The notes beneath the pieces were generated by a model. That model did no database searches. It was not told the origin of the DNA and saw only the letters and a program-made list of their open reading frames with translations. A program made the position numbers and the translations under genes. A DNA stretch of 64,000 nucleotides, taken from NCBI GenBank assembly GCA_004379135.1, contig NBNI01000007.1:483501-547500 (forward strand), written 5' to 3'. Positions 7,850 through 16,601 of the stretch are shown here, piece after piece. Position 1 is the first letter of the stretch. The number at the start of each line of letters is the position of its first letter. Origin of the DNA: Acidimicrobiales bacterium mtb01. GTDB taxonomy: Bacteria; Actinomycetota; Acidimicrobiia; Acidimicrobiales; Ilumatobacteraceae.

Positions 7850-8533
7850 TCACGGCGTGGGTGCCACTGTCACCGACGATTGACGGATGCCCGTCAACTT
7901 GGGTGCCACCCGGGTCTTGTAGCGAACGTTGAGCTGCAACAGAACCGCGGTGAAGGCTTCGATGGCCGTCGCATTGGACAACTCGCCCGCGTCCAGCGGC
8001 CGGCAACCCGGGATCTTCGACACCATCTCGCTCACGGTGGCGAGAGCGACGGTGTCATCGCTGCAGATCAGCACATCGGAGTCGATGGGTTCGCCCAGAT
8101 GACCGAGCTCCTTGGCCGGAAGATGATGGAACGCCGCGACCACTCGGCAACCAGGAACCGCCGCTTGAACGTGGGCGGCCACGCTTCCGCGCGGAGGAAG
8201 AAGGGGCTGGAACTCGCCGGCCACTCGCACGAGGGCATTGGCCATGCTGATCACGATCTTGCCCTTGAGCAGATCGGCGTGTTCTTGTGCCGTGGTGGCG
8301 GCCGAATCCCAGGGTGTGGCGATCACGACCAGGTCGCAGGAGGCGGCCGCATGGTTGTCGCCGAAATCGAGGCGTTCGGACAGATCGGGAAAACGCGACA
8401 CTTGTTCGTCGCGGGCTTCCATGGCCTTGTACTTCGAGCGGGACCCGATCACGCAGTGGTAACCGACCGATGCCAGGCGCGCGGCCAAAGCCGTGCCGGC
8501 GGGGCCCGTACCGCCAAGGATTCCGATGCGCAT
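7850..8533 (-). CDS. npdG: NADPH:F420 oxidoreductase
   Basis: A 227-aa F420-dependent NADP reductase. The N-terminus MRIGILGGTGPAGTALAARL is the Rossmann GxGxxG-type loop for NADP, followed by the NADP-phosphate contact GSRSK. Later ATPWDSAATT and SMANALVRV match the family. It moves hydride between NADPH and coenzyme F420, feeding F420-dependent enzymes such as the LLM oxidoreductase at 333. ATG 8533 was chosen because it begins directly at the Rossmann strand; longer in-frame starts add a non-conserved tail. It precedes and may be co-transcribed with mshC. Confidence 0.9.
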   Translation of the reverse strand: MRIGILGGTGPAGTALAARLASVGYHCVIGSRSKYKAMEARDEQVSRFPDLSERLDFGDNHAAASCDLVVIATPWDSAATTAQEHADLLKGKIVISMANALVRVAGEFQPLLPPRGSVAAHVQAAVPGCRVVAAFHHLPAKELGHLGEPIDSDVLICSDDTVALATVSEMVSKIPGCRPLDAGELSNATAIEAFTAVLLQLNVRYKTRVAPKLTGIRQSSVTVAPTP

Positions 8534-8602
8534 GGAGCAAGCCTCGCACATCGGCGAGTCGGCCTCCCCGTCCGAGACGATCCGGCGCGAAGCCGCGCCC
8601 AC

Positions 8603-8608
8603 TAAGTT
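8603..8608 (+). promoter_or_regulatory. -10 hexamer TAAGTT for fabI
   Basis: TAAGTT ends 6 nt before the fabI ATG at 8615, predicting a leaderless mRNA. Confidence 0.5.
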
Positions 8609-8614
8609 CGCCGC

Positions 8615-9382
8615 ATGGGAATCCTCGACGGCAAGCGGCTCGTGATCACCGGAGTCCTCACGGACGCCTCACTGGCCTTCGCGGTGGCGCAACGAGCCCA
8701 AGCGGAGGGTGCCCGGATCGTTCTGACGGGAGCGGGCCGAGCCCTGTCGCTCACCCAGCGAACTGCTCGCAAGTTGGAGGGCGAGGTTCCGGTCTTCGAG
8801 TTCGATGCGACCGACCCGATGCACGGCGAGCGGCTGCACAGCGACGTGGCGGACGTGTTCCAAGGGGTCGACGGAATCCTGCACAGCATCGGGTTCGCGC
8901 CCGAGGTGTGCCTCGGGGACGACTTCATGCCGGCGCAATGGCCTGACGTGGCGACCGCCATCCAGATCAGTGCGTACTCGTACAAGTACCTCGCCGAGGC
9001 ACTCCTCCCCCTCTTGGGACGCGGATCGTCGATCGTCGGTCTCGACTTCGACAACACCGTGGCCTGGCCGGCCTACAACTGGATGGGAGTCGCCAAGTCG
9101 GCTCTCGAGAGCATCAACCGGTATCTCGCCCGCCAACTCGGCCCGGCTGGCATCCGCTGCAATCTCGTCGCGGCCGGACCGATCAAGACCATGGCCGCCA
9201 AGTCGATCCCCGGTTTCGCCAAGTTCGAGGACGTGTGGGCGGAACGCGCACCACTCGGATGGGACGTGACCGACCCGAATCCCGTGGCCAACGCGTGCAT
9301 CGCGTTGTTCTCCGACCTCCTGTCCGCCACGACCGGATCGATGATCCACGTCGACGGCGGCTACCACGCGATCGGGGCCTAG
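8615..9382 (+). CDS. fabI: Enoyl-[acyl-carrier-protein] reductase (InhA/FabI type)
   Basis: A 255-aa SDR-fold enoyl-ACP reductase that completes each fatty-acid elongation cycle. It has the InhA-like N-terminus GKRLVITGVLTDASLAFAVA and LHSIGFAP. The catalytic YNWMGVAK is the Tyr-Met-Gly-Val-Ala-Lys form found in mycobacterial InhA. SAYSYKYLAEALLPLL and a C-terminal HVDGGYHAIGA complete the family pattern. It stands alone on the plus strand and its stop overlaps the convergent thiolase stop by four bases. ATG start with a -10 box close upstream. Confidence 0.95.
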   Translation: MGILDGKRLVITGVLTDASLAFAVAQRAQAEGARIVLTGAGRALSLTQRTARKLEGEVPVFEFDATDPMHGERLHSDVADVFQGVDGILHSIGFAPEVCLGDDFMPAQWPDVATAIQISAYSYKYLAEALLPLLGRGSSIVGLDFDNTVAWPAYNWMGVAKSALESINRYLARQLGPAGIRCNLVAAGPIKTMAAKSIPGFAKFEDVWAERAPLGWDVTDPNPVANACIALFSDLLSATTGSMIHVDGGYHAIGA

Positions 9383-10581
9383 GCCGCCTTCTCGAGGATG
9401 TGGATGCCGCAGGCCGAGCCCAGACCGATCACGTGGGCTAGGCCGATCTTCGCGTTCGCGATCTGACGATCGCCCGCTTCACCGCGCAGGTGGTGGCAGA
9501 CCTCCCAGATGTTGGCGATACCCGTCGCCGAGATCGGGTGGCCCTTCGACTGCAGGCCGCCCGACACGTTCACGGGGGTCTTGCCGTCGCGCCACGGTGC
9601 ACCCGACATCAAGAAGTCGACCGCGCCACCTTCGGGACACAGCATGAGATTGTCGTAGTGGACCAACTCGGCCGTCGCGAAGCAGTCGTGCAACTCCACG
9701 AGATCGAGATCGGACGGTGACACACCGGCCTGCTCGTAGGCGATCTTGGCGGCGTTGCGCGTGAGCGTGTTCACGTCGGGGAGGATCTGACAGGCCTCCT
9801 GGTACGGATCGGTGGTGAGCACCGAAGCGCTCACCTTGATCGCACGACGCTGCTGATCGGGCGACAACGTGCGCAACACCTCTCCACTGGTGACCACCGC
9901 GGCGGCGGCACCGTCGCAGTTGGCCGAGCACATCGGACGAGTGTTGGGGTAGGCGATCATCATGTCGCCCATGATCTCCTCGAGGGTGAATCGCTTCTGA
10001 TAGGCCGCCAACGGATTGAGCACCGAGTGGGCGTGGTTCTTCTCGGAGATGCGAGCGAAGGTCTCGAACGACACCTCGCCGTACTTGTGTCCGTACTCCA
10101 TGCCGACCTGGGCGAAGGTGCCGGGCATGGTGTCGGTGCCGATGCGACCGTCGGTGGGTGCGACGGCGCCATAGCGGCCCTTCGGCTCCCACTTCTTGCC
10201 GGCCGACTTGGCCTGACCGCCGCCTCCGAGGAGACCGGCACCGGCCAGCTTCTCGGCACCGACCGCCAGACCCATCTTCACTTCGCCCGACTTCACGGCC
10301 ATGATCGCCGTGCGCAGCGCCGTCGCTCCGGTGGCGCACGCGTTCGACACGTTGTAGACCGGAATACCGGTCTGGCCGATCTGTTTCTGGAGCTGCTGGC
10401 CGAACCCGCCCGAGCCCATGAGGTTGCCGGCGGCGAGCAGTCCGATGTCGCGCATCGACACGCCGGCGTCGCGGAGTGCGGCCATGGCCGCGTCGGCACC
10501 GAGGTCGACGATGTCCTTGTCGGTGTGCTTGCCGAACTTGGTCATCGAGATTCCGAGGATCCAGATGTCGTCGGTTGCCAT
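9379..10581 (-). CDS. Thiolase-family acyltransferase (SCP2/SCPx-type, lipid-transfer-associated)
   Basis: A 400-aa thiolase fold. The nucleophile Cys82 sits in NVSNACATGATAL, and the C-terminal active-site block SGGLQSKGHPISATG is present. ELHDCFATAELVHYDNL is typical of the SCP2-thiolase group. These act on acyl-CoA thiolysis/condensation, or with a DUF35 partner as aldolases in sterol side-chain breakdown. A DUF35 gene lies directly upstream, so the two probably form a complex. The substrate is not readable. A start at ATG 10581 follows AAAGAGAG. It is convergent with fabI. Confidence 0.9.
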   Translation of the reverse strand: MATDDIWILGISMTKFGKHTDKDIVDLGADAAMAALRDAGVSMRDIGLLAAGNLMGSGGFGQQLQKQIGQTGIPVYNVSNACATGATALRTAIMAVKSGEVKMGLAVGAEKLAGAGLLGGGGQAKSAGKKWEPKGRYGAVAPTDGRIGTDTMPGTFAQVGMEYGHKYGEVSFETFARISEKNHAHSVLNPLAAYQKRFTLEEIMGDMMIAYPNTRPMCSANCDGAAAAVVTSGEVLRTLSPDQQRRAIKVSASVLTTDPYQEACQILPDVNTLTRNAAKIAYEQAGVSPSDLDLVELHDCFATAELVHYDNLMLCPEGGAVDFLMSGAPWRDGKTPVNVSGGLQSKGHPISATGIANIWEVCHHLRGEAGDRQIANAKIGLAHVIGLGSACGIHILEKAA

Positions 10582-10618
10582 GTCGTCTCTCTTTCGTCGA
10601 ATGGTGTCGTGGTCGGGA

Positions 10619-10624
10619 AGATTA
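10619..10624 (-). promoter_or_regulatory. Possible -10 hexamer TAATCT before the thiolase
   Basis: TAATCT lies in the 63-bp gap between the DUF35 gene and the thiolase, about 37 nt before the start. It would allow separate thiolase transcription. There is no clear -35. Confidence 0.3.
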
Positions 10625-10644
10625 CAAGTGTCGGAAAGGCCGTT

Positions 10645-11037
10645 TCAGGCCGGTTCGAAGCCGAACCCGATCGCTTCGAGTCCGTCGTCGTCGGCACCCA
10701 TGCTGAAGGTCGCCAACTTGACCTTCATGCCGAGCTTCACCTTGTCGGGGGTCGGATCGACGTTGATGATGTTCCCCCTGACCGAGGTCCCGCCGCATTT
10801 CACGGTGGCGGCCACGAATGGAACCGGGATTCCGGGGGCGGCCAGCGCGACGATCGTGAAGGACGTGACCTCGCCGTCGGTCGGGACGTCGACCGTCCGG
10901 AATTCGGTGGCGAAACAACCCGCGCAGGCATTGCGACGGTCGAAGAATCGGGCTCCGCAGGACACGCACTCGTTGGCCACGAGGTGCGGCTTGGGTTCGA
11001 GTTTCAGGTACGAGACGTGGGCGATCTGCTGGGACAT
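10645..11037 (-). CDS. Zn-ribbon/OB-fold (DUF35) acyl-CoA-associated protein
   Basis: A 130-aa protein with a zinc ribbon (Cys24-x2-Cys27 and Cys38-x2-Cys41, read NECVSCGARFFDRRNACAGC) followed by an OB-fold (GEVTSFTIVALAA, PFVAATVKCGG). DUF35 proteins pair with SCP2-type thiolases and MaoC-like hydratases and form part of their active complexes. Its position directly before a thiolase gene fits this. AAGGAG lies 4 nt before the ATG and TAGGGT further upstream, so this gene has a leader and probably starts the two-gene unit. Confidence 0.88.
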   Translation of the reverse strand: MSQQIAHVSYLKLEPKPHLVANECVSCGARFFDRRNACAGCFATEFRTVDVPTDGEVTSFTIVALAAPGIPVPFVAATVKCGGTSVRGNIINVDPTPDKVKLGMKVKLATFSMGADDDGLEAIGFGFEPA

Positions 11038-11061
11038 CGCACTCCTTCCGATGACACCGTC

Positions 11062-11067
11062 ACCCTA
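11062..11067 (-). promoter_or_regulatory. -10 hexamer TAGGGT for the DUF35-thiolase unit
   Basis: TAGGGT lies 24 nt before the DUF35 start, and an AAGGAG ribosome-binding site lies between them. Confidence 0.4.
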
Positions 11068-11124
11068 CGACTCGTCGACGACCGACGGAAATTGGACCAC
11101 CCCGCCGCTCTGGTCGCGCCTGAC

Positions 11125-11718
11125 TCACCACGTTCCGAGGTGTGCGACCTCGTCCAGGGGACGCCGGCCGCGTCGCGCACCACTCCCCGATGCCACGTCG
11201 TCGACGGCGCGTCGGCCGATGGCCACCGCGCCCACGCAGTCGACGTGCTCGGGTACTCCGAAGGCACGGAGAGTGCGACGAGGTTCGACGAAGAGCCCGA
11301 AGAAAAGGGCGCCGAAACGGGCCTCCTCGACGAGGAGAAGGAGATTCTGCGCGGCCATGGCGGCGTCGGTCAGCCAATAGGGAACCGCCCACCCGTCGGC
11401 CGTCTCGAGCCCATGACCGGCCTTGTCGGCTTCGGAGTAGCGGGTCTCGTAGACCGAGCGGTCGGCGAGGACCAGGACGACGGCAGCGGCTCCGAGCACT
11501 CCGGGTTGACGTTCCGAGAACCAGGTTCCGGCCCCGCTCACGTCCCAAAAGCGGGCGAGGCACTCGCCCGACAGGACGAGGAAGTGGGTGCCCTGGGCGT
11601 AGCCGGCCGACGGGGCGCGGCGCGCGAGATCGCACTGTTCGACGATCCAGGGGACCGACACCTCACCGGCGAATCGCCGTGTCATTCGTCGTCGCCGCAG
11701 AACGTCGGCGAGAGTCAT
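11125..11718 (-). CDS. Nitroreductase-family flavoprotein (short form)
   Basis: A 197-aa protein with the nitroreductase FMN-binding start MTLADVLRRRRMTRRF and LARRAPSAGYAQG, then DAAMAAQNLLLLVEEARFGALFFG, the family's second conserved helix. Members reduce nitro or quinone-like compounds, or act in F420/flavin chemistry; substrate unknown. The ATG at 11718 comes one base after the stop of the upstream GNAT-like gene, so the two are coupled. A second, longer nitroreductase is at 41856-42566. Confidence 0.82.
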   Translation of the reverse strand: MTLADVLRRRRMTRRFAGEVSVPWIVEQCDLARRAPSAGYAQGTHFLVLSGECLARFWDVSGAGTWFSERQPGVLGAAAVVLVLADRSVYETRYSEADKAGHGLETADGWAVPYWLTDAAMAAQNLLLLVEEARFGALFFGLFVEPRRTLRAFGVPEHVDCVGAVAIGRRAVDDVASGSGARRGRRPLDEVAHLGTW

Positions 11719-11719
11719 G

Positions 11720-12376
11720 TCAGGCCGAGCGACGACCGAGTTTGAGGAGATCCTCCGCCATCGTCCAGCCGTGGACGATGAGCGCGCCGTCGGCGCCGAC
11801 TCCATGGAACTGCTGGGCGATGTCCGGCTTGATCTTGTCGGGTTTGCTCGACTCGTGGTCGAGGAAACCCGAGCGAGCCTTCTTGGCGACGATGAAGGTC
11901 TTGTCGTCGTAGTTGGACTCCACACCGAAGCGGCGAGCCAGTCGCTTGCCCCAAGCGCGCTCCTCGCCGACGGCGCGGTAATCGGGCCGCGGGATGATGC
12001 CGGTGAGCGACTTGAAGGCCTCCAGGCCGTCGGCCGAGGCGAAGCGACTCCCCACGACGACGTCTTCGTCGGGAAAGGCCATCAGGGCACGGTGGAACGC
12101 CTCGGACATCAGGCCCTTCAGGACCTGGTCGCGCTTGGAGGTCCGTTTCACGCTCATCAGACCGAGCAGAACGCACGGTGTCCCGCCGATCCGCTCGAGG
12201 GTCGAGAAGGTGAAACCCAAGACCTTGCCGTTCTCGCGAGCGGTGGTGATGAGGACCCAGTCCTCCTTCGCCTTTGACAGATTGCCGATGCCGAAGGCCC
12301 CGCCCATCGAGGCGAGTTCGTCAAGATCGGAGTCGGTCAGGGCCGAACAATCCTTCGTCTCAACGTCGATCGACAT
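11720..12376 (-). CDS. Unknown protein, possibly GNAT-like
   Basis: A 218-aa protein. Residues about 30-110 alternate strands and helices in a pattern like an N-acetyltransferase (WVLITTARENGKVLGFTF, then CVLLGLMSVKR and a helix with SEAFHRALMAFP), but no clear acetyl-CoA loop is visible, so this is tentative. The C-terminal third is Lys-rich (SSKPDKIKPDIAQQFHG). It is the first gene of a pair with the nitroreductase, one base apart. The start MSIDVETKD at 12376 was chosen because sequence upstream of it is not protein-like and runs into dnaE. Confidence 0.72.
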   Translation of the reverse strand: MSIDVETKDCSALTDSDLDELASMGGAFGIGNLSKAKEDWVLITTARENGKVLGFTFSTLERIGGTPCVLLGLMSVKRTSKRDQVLKGLMSEAFHRALMAFPDEDVVVGSRFASADGLEAFKSLTGIIPRPDYRAVGEERAWGKRLARRFGVESNYDDKTFIVAKKARSGFLDHESSKPDKIKPDIAQQFHGVGADGALIVHGWTMAEDLLKLGRRSA

Positions 12377-12446
12377 ACAGCGCGTACTCCCCTGGGCGCG
12401 AACCCCTCCATTCTGCCATCTCGGCTCGTCCGGAAGAAACCCGTGC

Positions 12447-15400
12447 TCACGCGGACGGAAGGATGACGTCGATACCGAACGCGACCCGCAGGTCGGGAAC
12501 GACTCGATCGATCTCCACCGCGAAATCGGCCCCGAGTTCGAGCACCTTGTCGGGGCCAAGGTGCAAGAAGACCGGTGACTCGCCGGGGTGACGCCGCAGG
12601 ATCTCGCGTAGTTCGTCGATCCGATTGCGCGCGATGGTGTCGACCGGGAGATTGAGACGCAGCTCGGGGTTCCGCACCGAGAGACGAAGCGCTTCGACTT
12701 CGATGGCCGAGAAGGACCGACGGTCGTCGTTGACGTTGACACGACCCTTGATCAGGACGACTCCGTCCTCTCTGATCTTGTGCCCGTGCGCCGCGGCCGC
12801 CTTGCTGAACAGCGTGACTTCGATCGAACCCTGGAAATCCTCCAGTTCGAGGATGAGCATCTGGTCGCCGCGTCGAGTCGTCTTCTTCTCGAGCTTGGAG
12901 ACGACCCCGCCGACGGTGCACACGGCACCGTTGTCCATTTCGACGACATCGACCGTGGCCGCCGTGGTGCGTCGGCTGAGGGTGACCTCGTGCCCCGACA
13001 ACGGGTGATCGGTGATGTACAGGCCGAGGAGTTCGCGTTCGAACTTGATGGTGAGTTCGCGGTCGAATTGCAATTCGGGAATCGGTCGGTCGAGCGAGAA
13101 GTCCTGAGGTCCGTCGTCGAGTTGGTCGAAGAGGTTCAGGACCCCCTGGTCCGCCTCGTGTCGCCGGCTCACTGCATCGTCGATGATTTCCTCGAACACC
13201 GTGAGCAGGCCGCGTCGCGGGAGCTTCAGCGAATCGAAGGCACCGACCTTGATGAAGGATTCGATGGTGCGCTTGTTGAGGCAGTCGGTGGGAACCCGCA
13301 TGCAGAAGTCGTGGAACGAGTCGAACGGCCCGTTGGCCCGGCGTTCGGCCACGATCCGCGTGCACACGGCGCTGCCGACGCCTTTGATCGCCGACAACCC
13401 GAACGTGACGGCCCGCTCAGAGGGCAGGGCCGCGAAATCGACCTCTGACAGGTTGATGTCGGGAGGACGCACATCGACCCCCTGTCGACGTGCATCGGAG
13501 AGGTAGCCGGCCGCCTTGTCGAGGTTGTCCTTGACCGATGTGAGGAGGGCGGCGAAGAAGTGAACGGGGTACTTCGCCTTCAGATAGGCCGTCTGGTAGC
13601 AGACGAGCCCGTAACCGAAGGAGTGCGACTTGTTGAACGCGTAGTCGGCGAAGTTCTCGATGATGTCGAAGAGATAGTTCCCGAGATCCACGCCGTAGCC
13701 GGTGCGATCGCAGCCCGCGATGAAGCTCGAGCGCTCCTTCTCCATCAACTCGCGAACCTTCTTGCCGCAGGCCTTGCGGAGGTTGTCCGCTTCGGCGAGC
13801 GAGTAGCCGGCGAATCGCTGCGCGACGCGCATCACGCTCTCCTGGTAGATCATCAGTCCGTAGGTGTCGGACAGGATCTCCTCGGCCTGGGGATGGAAGT
13901 ACTCGACGGGTTTGCGCCGGTTCTTCCGATCGGCGTAGTCGTAGTGCATGTTGACGCTCATCGGACCCGGCCGGTAGAGCGCGATCACGGCCGACACGTC
14001 CTCGAAGCTGGTGGGCGCCATGGCGCGAAGCAACTGCTGCATGGGCGTCGACTCGAGTTGGAAGACCCCGGTGGTCTCGCCGCGACCCAGCAGTTCGAAC
14101 ACGGCCGGCTCTTCAAGCGACACCGTGTCGATGTCGAAGTCGGGATCGACCGTCGACCTGATGAGGGCGACGGTGTCGGTGATCACGTCGAGGTTCCTGA
14201 GTCCGAGGAAATCCATCTTGAGCAGACCGAGATCCTCGACACCGTGCATTTCGTACTGGGTAGTGATGGGTGTCTCGTCGGGGGACTTCCCCTGCTCGGG
14301 TTTGCGTTGGACCGGCAGGTACTCGACCAGCGGTTCCTTCGAGATCACGACGGCAGCGGCATGGATACCGGTGGAGCGCTTCAGTCCCTCGAGTCCCTTG
14401 GCCACGTCGATCACCTCGCGGGCCACCGGGTCGGTCTCGTACATGTCGCGCAACTCGGTGGCCGCCCGGAAGCCGTCCTCGAACTTCGGATGGGGTTCGA
14501 GGCAGTACTTGAGCGGCGTGTCACGGCCCATGACGAGCGGAGGCATGGCCTTGGCCAGCTTGTCGCCGACGCCGTACTCGTGGCCGAGGACGCGGGCGGC
14601 GTCGCGCACGGCGTTGCGCGCCTTGATGGTGTTGAACGTGATGATCTGCGCGACTCGGTCGCGGCCGTACTTCTCGGTGACGTACCTGATCATCTCGTCG
14701 CGGTGGCGGGAGTCGAAGTCCATGTCGATGTCGGGCATGGAGATTCGACTCGGATTGAGGAAGCGTTCGAAGAGCAGGTCGTACCGGATGGGGTCGATCT
14801 CGGTGATCCGCAGGCAATAGGCCGTGGCGCAGCCGGCCGCCGATCCGCGACCCGGCCCGACACGTATGCCGCGTTCCTTGGCGTGGCGAATGAGATCCCA
14901 GACGATGAGGAAGTACGACGCGAAACCCATGTCCTCGATGACCTTGAGTTCGTACGCGAGACGCTCGACCACTGACGGAGGCAGATCGCCACCCCAACGC
15001 AGCGCAGCGCCTTCCAACGTGAGATGACGGAGGTACTCGGCATCGGTCGTGAAACCGTGCGGCAACGGGAACGAAGGCAGTTGTGGCTTTCCGAATTCGA
15101 TCGTGAGGTCGGCTCGTTCGGCGATCCAGAGGGTGTTGTCGCAGGCTTCGGGAACTTCGCGGAACAGATGGCGCATCTCATCGGCCGTCTTGAGGTAGTG
15201 CTCGGTTCCATCGAACTTGAAGCGATTCGGATCGGACATCAGCGATCCGGTCTGGACGCAAAGCAGAGCGTCGTGCGCGGCACTGTCGTGGCGATGGACG
15301 TAATGAGAGTCGTTCGTCGCGAGGAGCGGTGCGCCGATGTCTCGGGCGAGACGCGTCAGGAGCGGATTGGTCCGGGCCTGATCGGGCAGGTGATGGTCCT

Positions 15401-15968
15401 GCAACTCGACGAACAAGTTGTCGCGACCGAAGATCTCCTGCAACCGCGCGGCGCGGGCGCGGGCACCGTCGTAGTCGCCCCGGAGCAGGTGCTGAAGGAC
15501 GTGGCCGCCGAGGCAGCCGGTGGTCGCGATGAGGCCTTCGCTGTGTCGGGAGAGGAGGTCCCAGTCCATACGGGGCTGGTAATAGAAACCCTCCAGGAAA
15601 GCCAGGCTGCTCAACTTGATGAGATTGCGATAGCCGACGTCGTTCTCGGCGAGCAGTGTGAGGTGGTAGTAGAGCTTGCCACCGCCTTCGACCTCTCCTC
15701 CCGTGTCGTCGAGGCGTCCGCGTCGGGGCGGACGATCGAAGCGGCTCTCCCCCGCCATGTAGGCCTCGGTTCCGACGATCGGCTTGATGCCTTGCTGGCG
15801 GCATTCGCGGTAGAAATCGAGAACCCCGTACATGTTCCCGTGGTCGGTCATTCCGAGGGCGGGCTGGCCGTCGGCGGCCGCCTTGGCGACCAATTCGTCG
15901 AGCTTGGCCGCTCCGTCGAGCATCGAGAACTCGGTGTGGACGTGGAGGTGCGTGAACGAGGCCCCCAC
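12447..15968 (-). CDS. dnaE: DNA polymerase III alpha subunit
   Basis: A 1173-aa replicative polymerase, close to the usual DnaE1 length. In order: an N-terminal PHP domain (HLHVHTEFSMLDG, GMTDHGNMYG) that looks metal-binding and intact; the polymerase palm with the catalytic PDIDMDF; KMDFLGLRNLDV; AFNKSHSFGYGLVCYQTAYL; a helix-hairpin-helix region (FGLSAIKGVG); and a C-terminal OB-fold (CTVGGVVSKLEKK). Actinobacterial DnaE1 often carries proofreading in the PHP domain. A strong AAGGAGG 6 nt before the GTG start supports the chosen start, unlike many leaderless neighbours. Confidence 0.98.
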   Translation of the reverse strand: MGASFTHLHVHTEFSMLDGAAKLDELVAKAAADGQPALGMTDHGNMYGVLDFYRECRQQGIKPIVGTEAYMAGESRFDRPPRRGRLDDTGGEVEGGGKLYYHLTLLAENDVGYRNLIKLSSLAFLEGFYYQPRMDWDLLSRHSEGLIATTGCLGGHVLQHLLRGDYDGARARAARLQEIFGRDNLFVELQDHHLPDQARTNPLLTRLARDIGAPLLATNDSHYVHRHDSAAHDALLCVQTGSLMSDPNRFKFDGTEHYLKTADEMRHLFREVPEACDNTLWIAERADLTIEFGKPQLPSFPLPHGFTTDAEYLRHLTLEGAALRWGGDLPPSVVERLAYELKVIEDMGFASYFLIVWDLIRHAKERGIRVGPGRGSAAGCATAYCLRITEIDPIRYDLLFERFLNPSRISMPDIDMDFDSRHRDEMIRYVTEKYGRDRVAQIITFNTIKARNAVRDAARVLGHEYGVGDKLAKAMPPLVMGRDTPLKYCLEPHPKFEDGFRAATELRDMYETDPVAREVIDVAKGLEGLKRSTGIHAAAVVISKEPLVEYLPVQRKPEQGKSPDETPITTQYEMHGVEDLGLLKMDFLGLRNLDVITDTVALIRSTVDPDFDIDTVSLEEPAVFELLGRGETTGVFQLESTPMQQLLRAMAPTSFEDVSAVIALYRPGPMSVNMHYDYADRKNRRKPVEYFHPQAEEILSDTYGLMIYQESVMRVAQRFAGYSLAEADNLRKACGKKVRELMEKERSSFIAGCDRTGYGVDLGNYLFDIIENFADYAFNKSHSFGYGLVCYQTAYLKAKYPVHFFAALLTSVKDNLDKAAGYLSDARRQGVDVRPPDINLSEVDFAALPSERAVTFGLSAIKGVGSAVCTRIVAERRANGPFDSFHDFCMRVPTDCLNKRTIESFIKVGAFDSLKLPRRGLLTVFEEIIDDAVSRRHEADQGVLNLFDQLDDGPQDFSLDRPIPELQFDRELTIKFERELLGLYITDHPLSGHEVTLSRRTTAATVDVVEMDNGAVCTVGGVVSKLEKKTTRRGDQMLILELEDFQGSIEVTLFSKAAAAHGHKIREDGVVLIKGRVNVNDDRRSFSAIEVEALRLSVRNPELRLNLPVDTIARNRIDELREILRRHPGESPVFLHLGPDKVLELGADFAVEIDRVVPDLRVAFGIDVILPSA

Positions 15969-15974
15969 GTCTTC

Positions 15975-15981
15975 CCTCCTT
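15975..15981 (-). promoter_or_regulatory. Strong ribosome-binding site of dnaE
   Basis: A perfect AAGGAGG 6 nt before the GTG at 15968 fixes the start. A possible -10 TACTGT lies at 16032-16027. Confidence 0.7.
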
Positions 15982-16040
15982 CAGTCTCCGATCATCCGGT
16001 CACGAATCACACGAATGTGGTTTGCGACAGTAGCAGGCCG

Positions 16041-16529
16041 TCAGAGGTACGTACCCGGGCGTCCGTCAGACGGATTCTCGGGAATCGGCTGGCCCCCGGG
16101 GCCGAGCCGGCGCATCTGCTCGAACTGCTGGCGGGCCGCCATCTGCTGGGCGAAGAGGGTGGCCTGGATGCCGTGGAACAGGCCTTCCAGCCAACCGACG
16201 AGTTGGGCCTGGGCGATTCGGAGTTCACCGTCGGTCGGCACATCGTCTCCGAACGGCAGGGCAAGCATCTGCAGTTCGCGCTGAAGATCAGGTGACAAGG
16301 CACTGGCCAGTTCGACGATCGACCGCTCGTAGATCTCGGCGAGCCTCTCCCGACTCTCGTGGTCGAGTTGGGAACTCCGCAGTTCTTCGAGCAGTTGCTT
16401 GACCATCGATCCGATACGCATGACCTTGCCGGGCTCGGTCACCGACTCGGTGAGGACCGGAGTCTCGGTGCTCGCGCCCTGGGACTCGGAGGTGATCACG
16501 GCGTCGGGTTGGTGGATCTCATTCGTCAT
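16041..16529 (-). CDS. bpa: Bacterial proteasome activator (DUF2587)
   Basis: A 162-aa protein of the Bpa/PafE family. After a variable N-terminus comes the helical core GKVMRIGSMVKQLLEELRSS and RERLAEIYERSIVELASALS, then LVGWLEGLFHGIQATLFAQQ. In Mycobacterium, Bpa forms an ATP-independent ring that opens the 20S proteasome through a C-terminal GQYL motif. Here the last residues read RPGTYL, so the penultimate Tyr and terminal Leu are kept while the Gln is Thr. No proteasome genes lie in this window. It lies between the phosphodiesterase and dnaE. Confidence 0.92.
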   Translation of the reverse strand: MTNEIHQPDAVITSESQGASTETPVLTESVTEPGKVMRIGSMVKQLLEELRSSQLDHESRERLAEIYERSIVELASALSPDLQRELQMLALPFGDDVPTDGELRIAQAQLVGWLEGLFHGIQATLFAQQMAARQQFEQMRRLGPGGQPIPENPSDGRPGTYL

Positions 16530-16601
16530 CGCGTGCTCGGTCTTTCGAAGGGAGGCAGAGGTCAGAATGACACAGAAACCAGTCCGTGCGCACGGCGGGG
16601 T

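Noticed and set aside
10027-11745. A 572-codon plus-strand frame across the thiolase, DUF35 and nitroreductase genes
   Set aside because: All three minus-strand genes have clear motifs; this frame has none and crosses their promoters.
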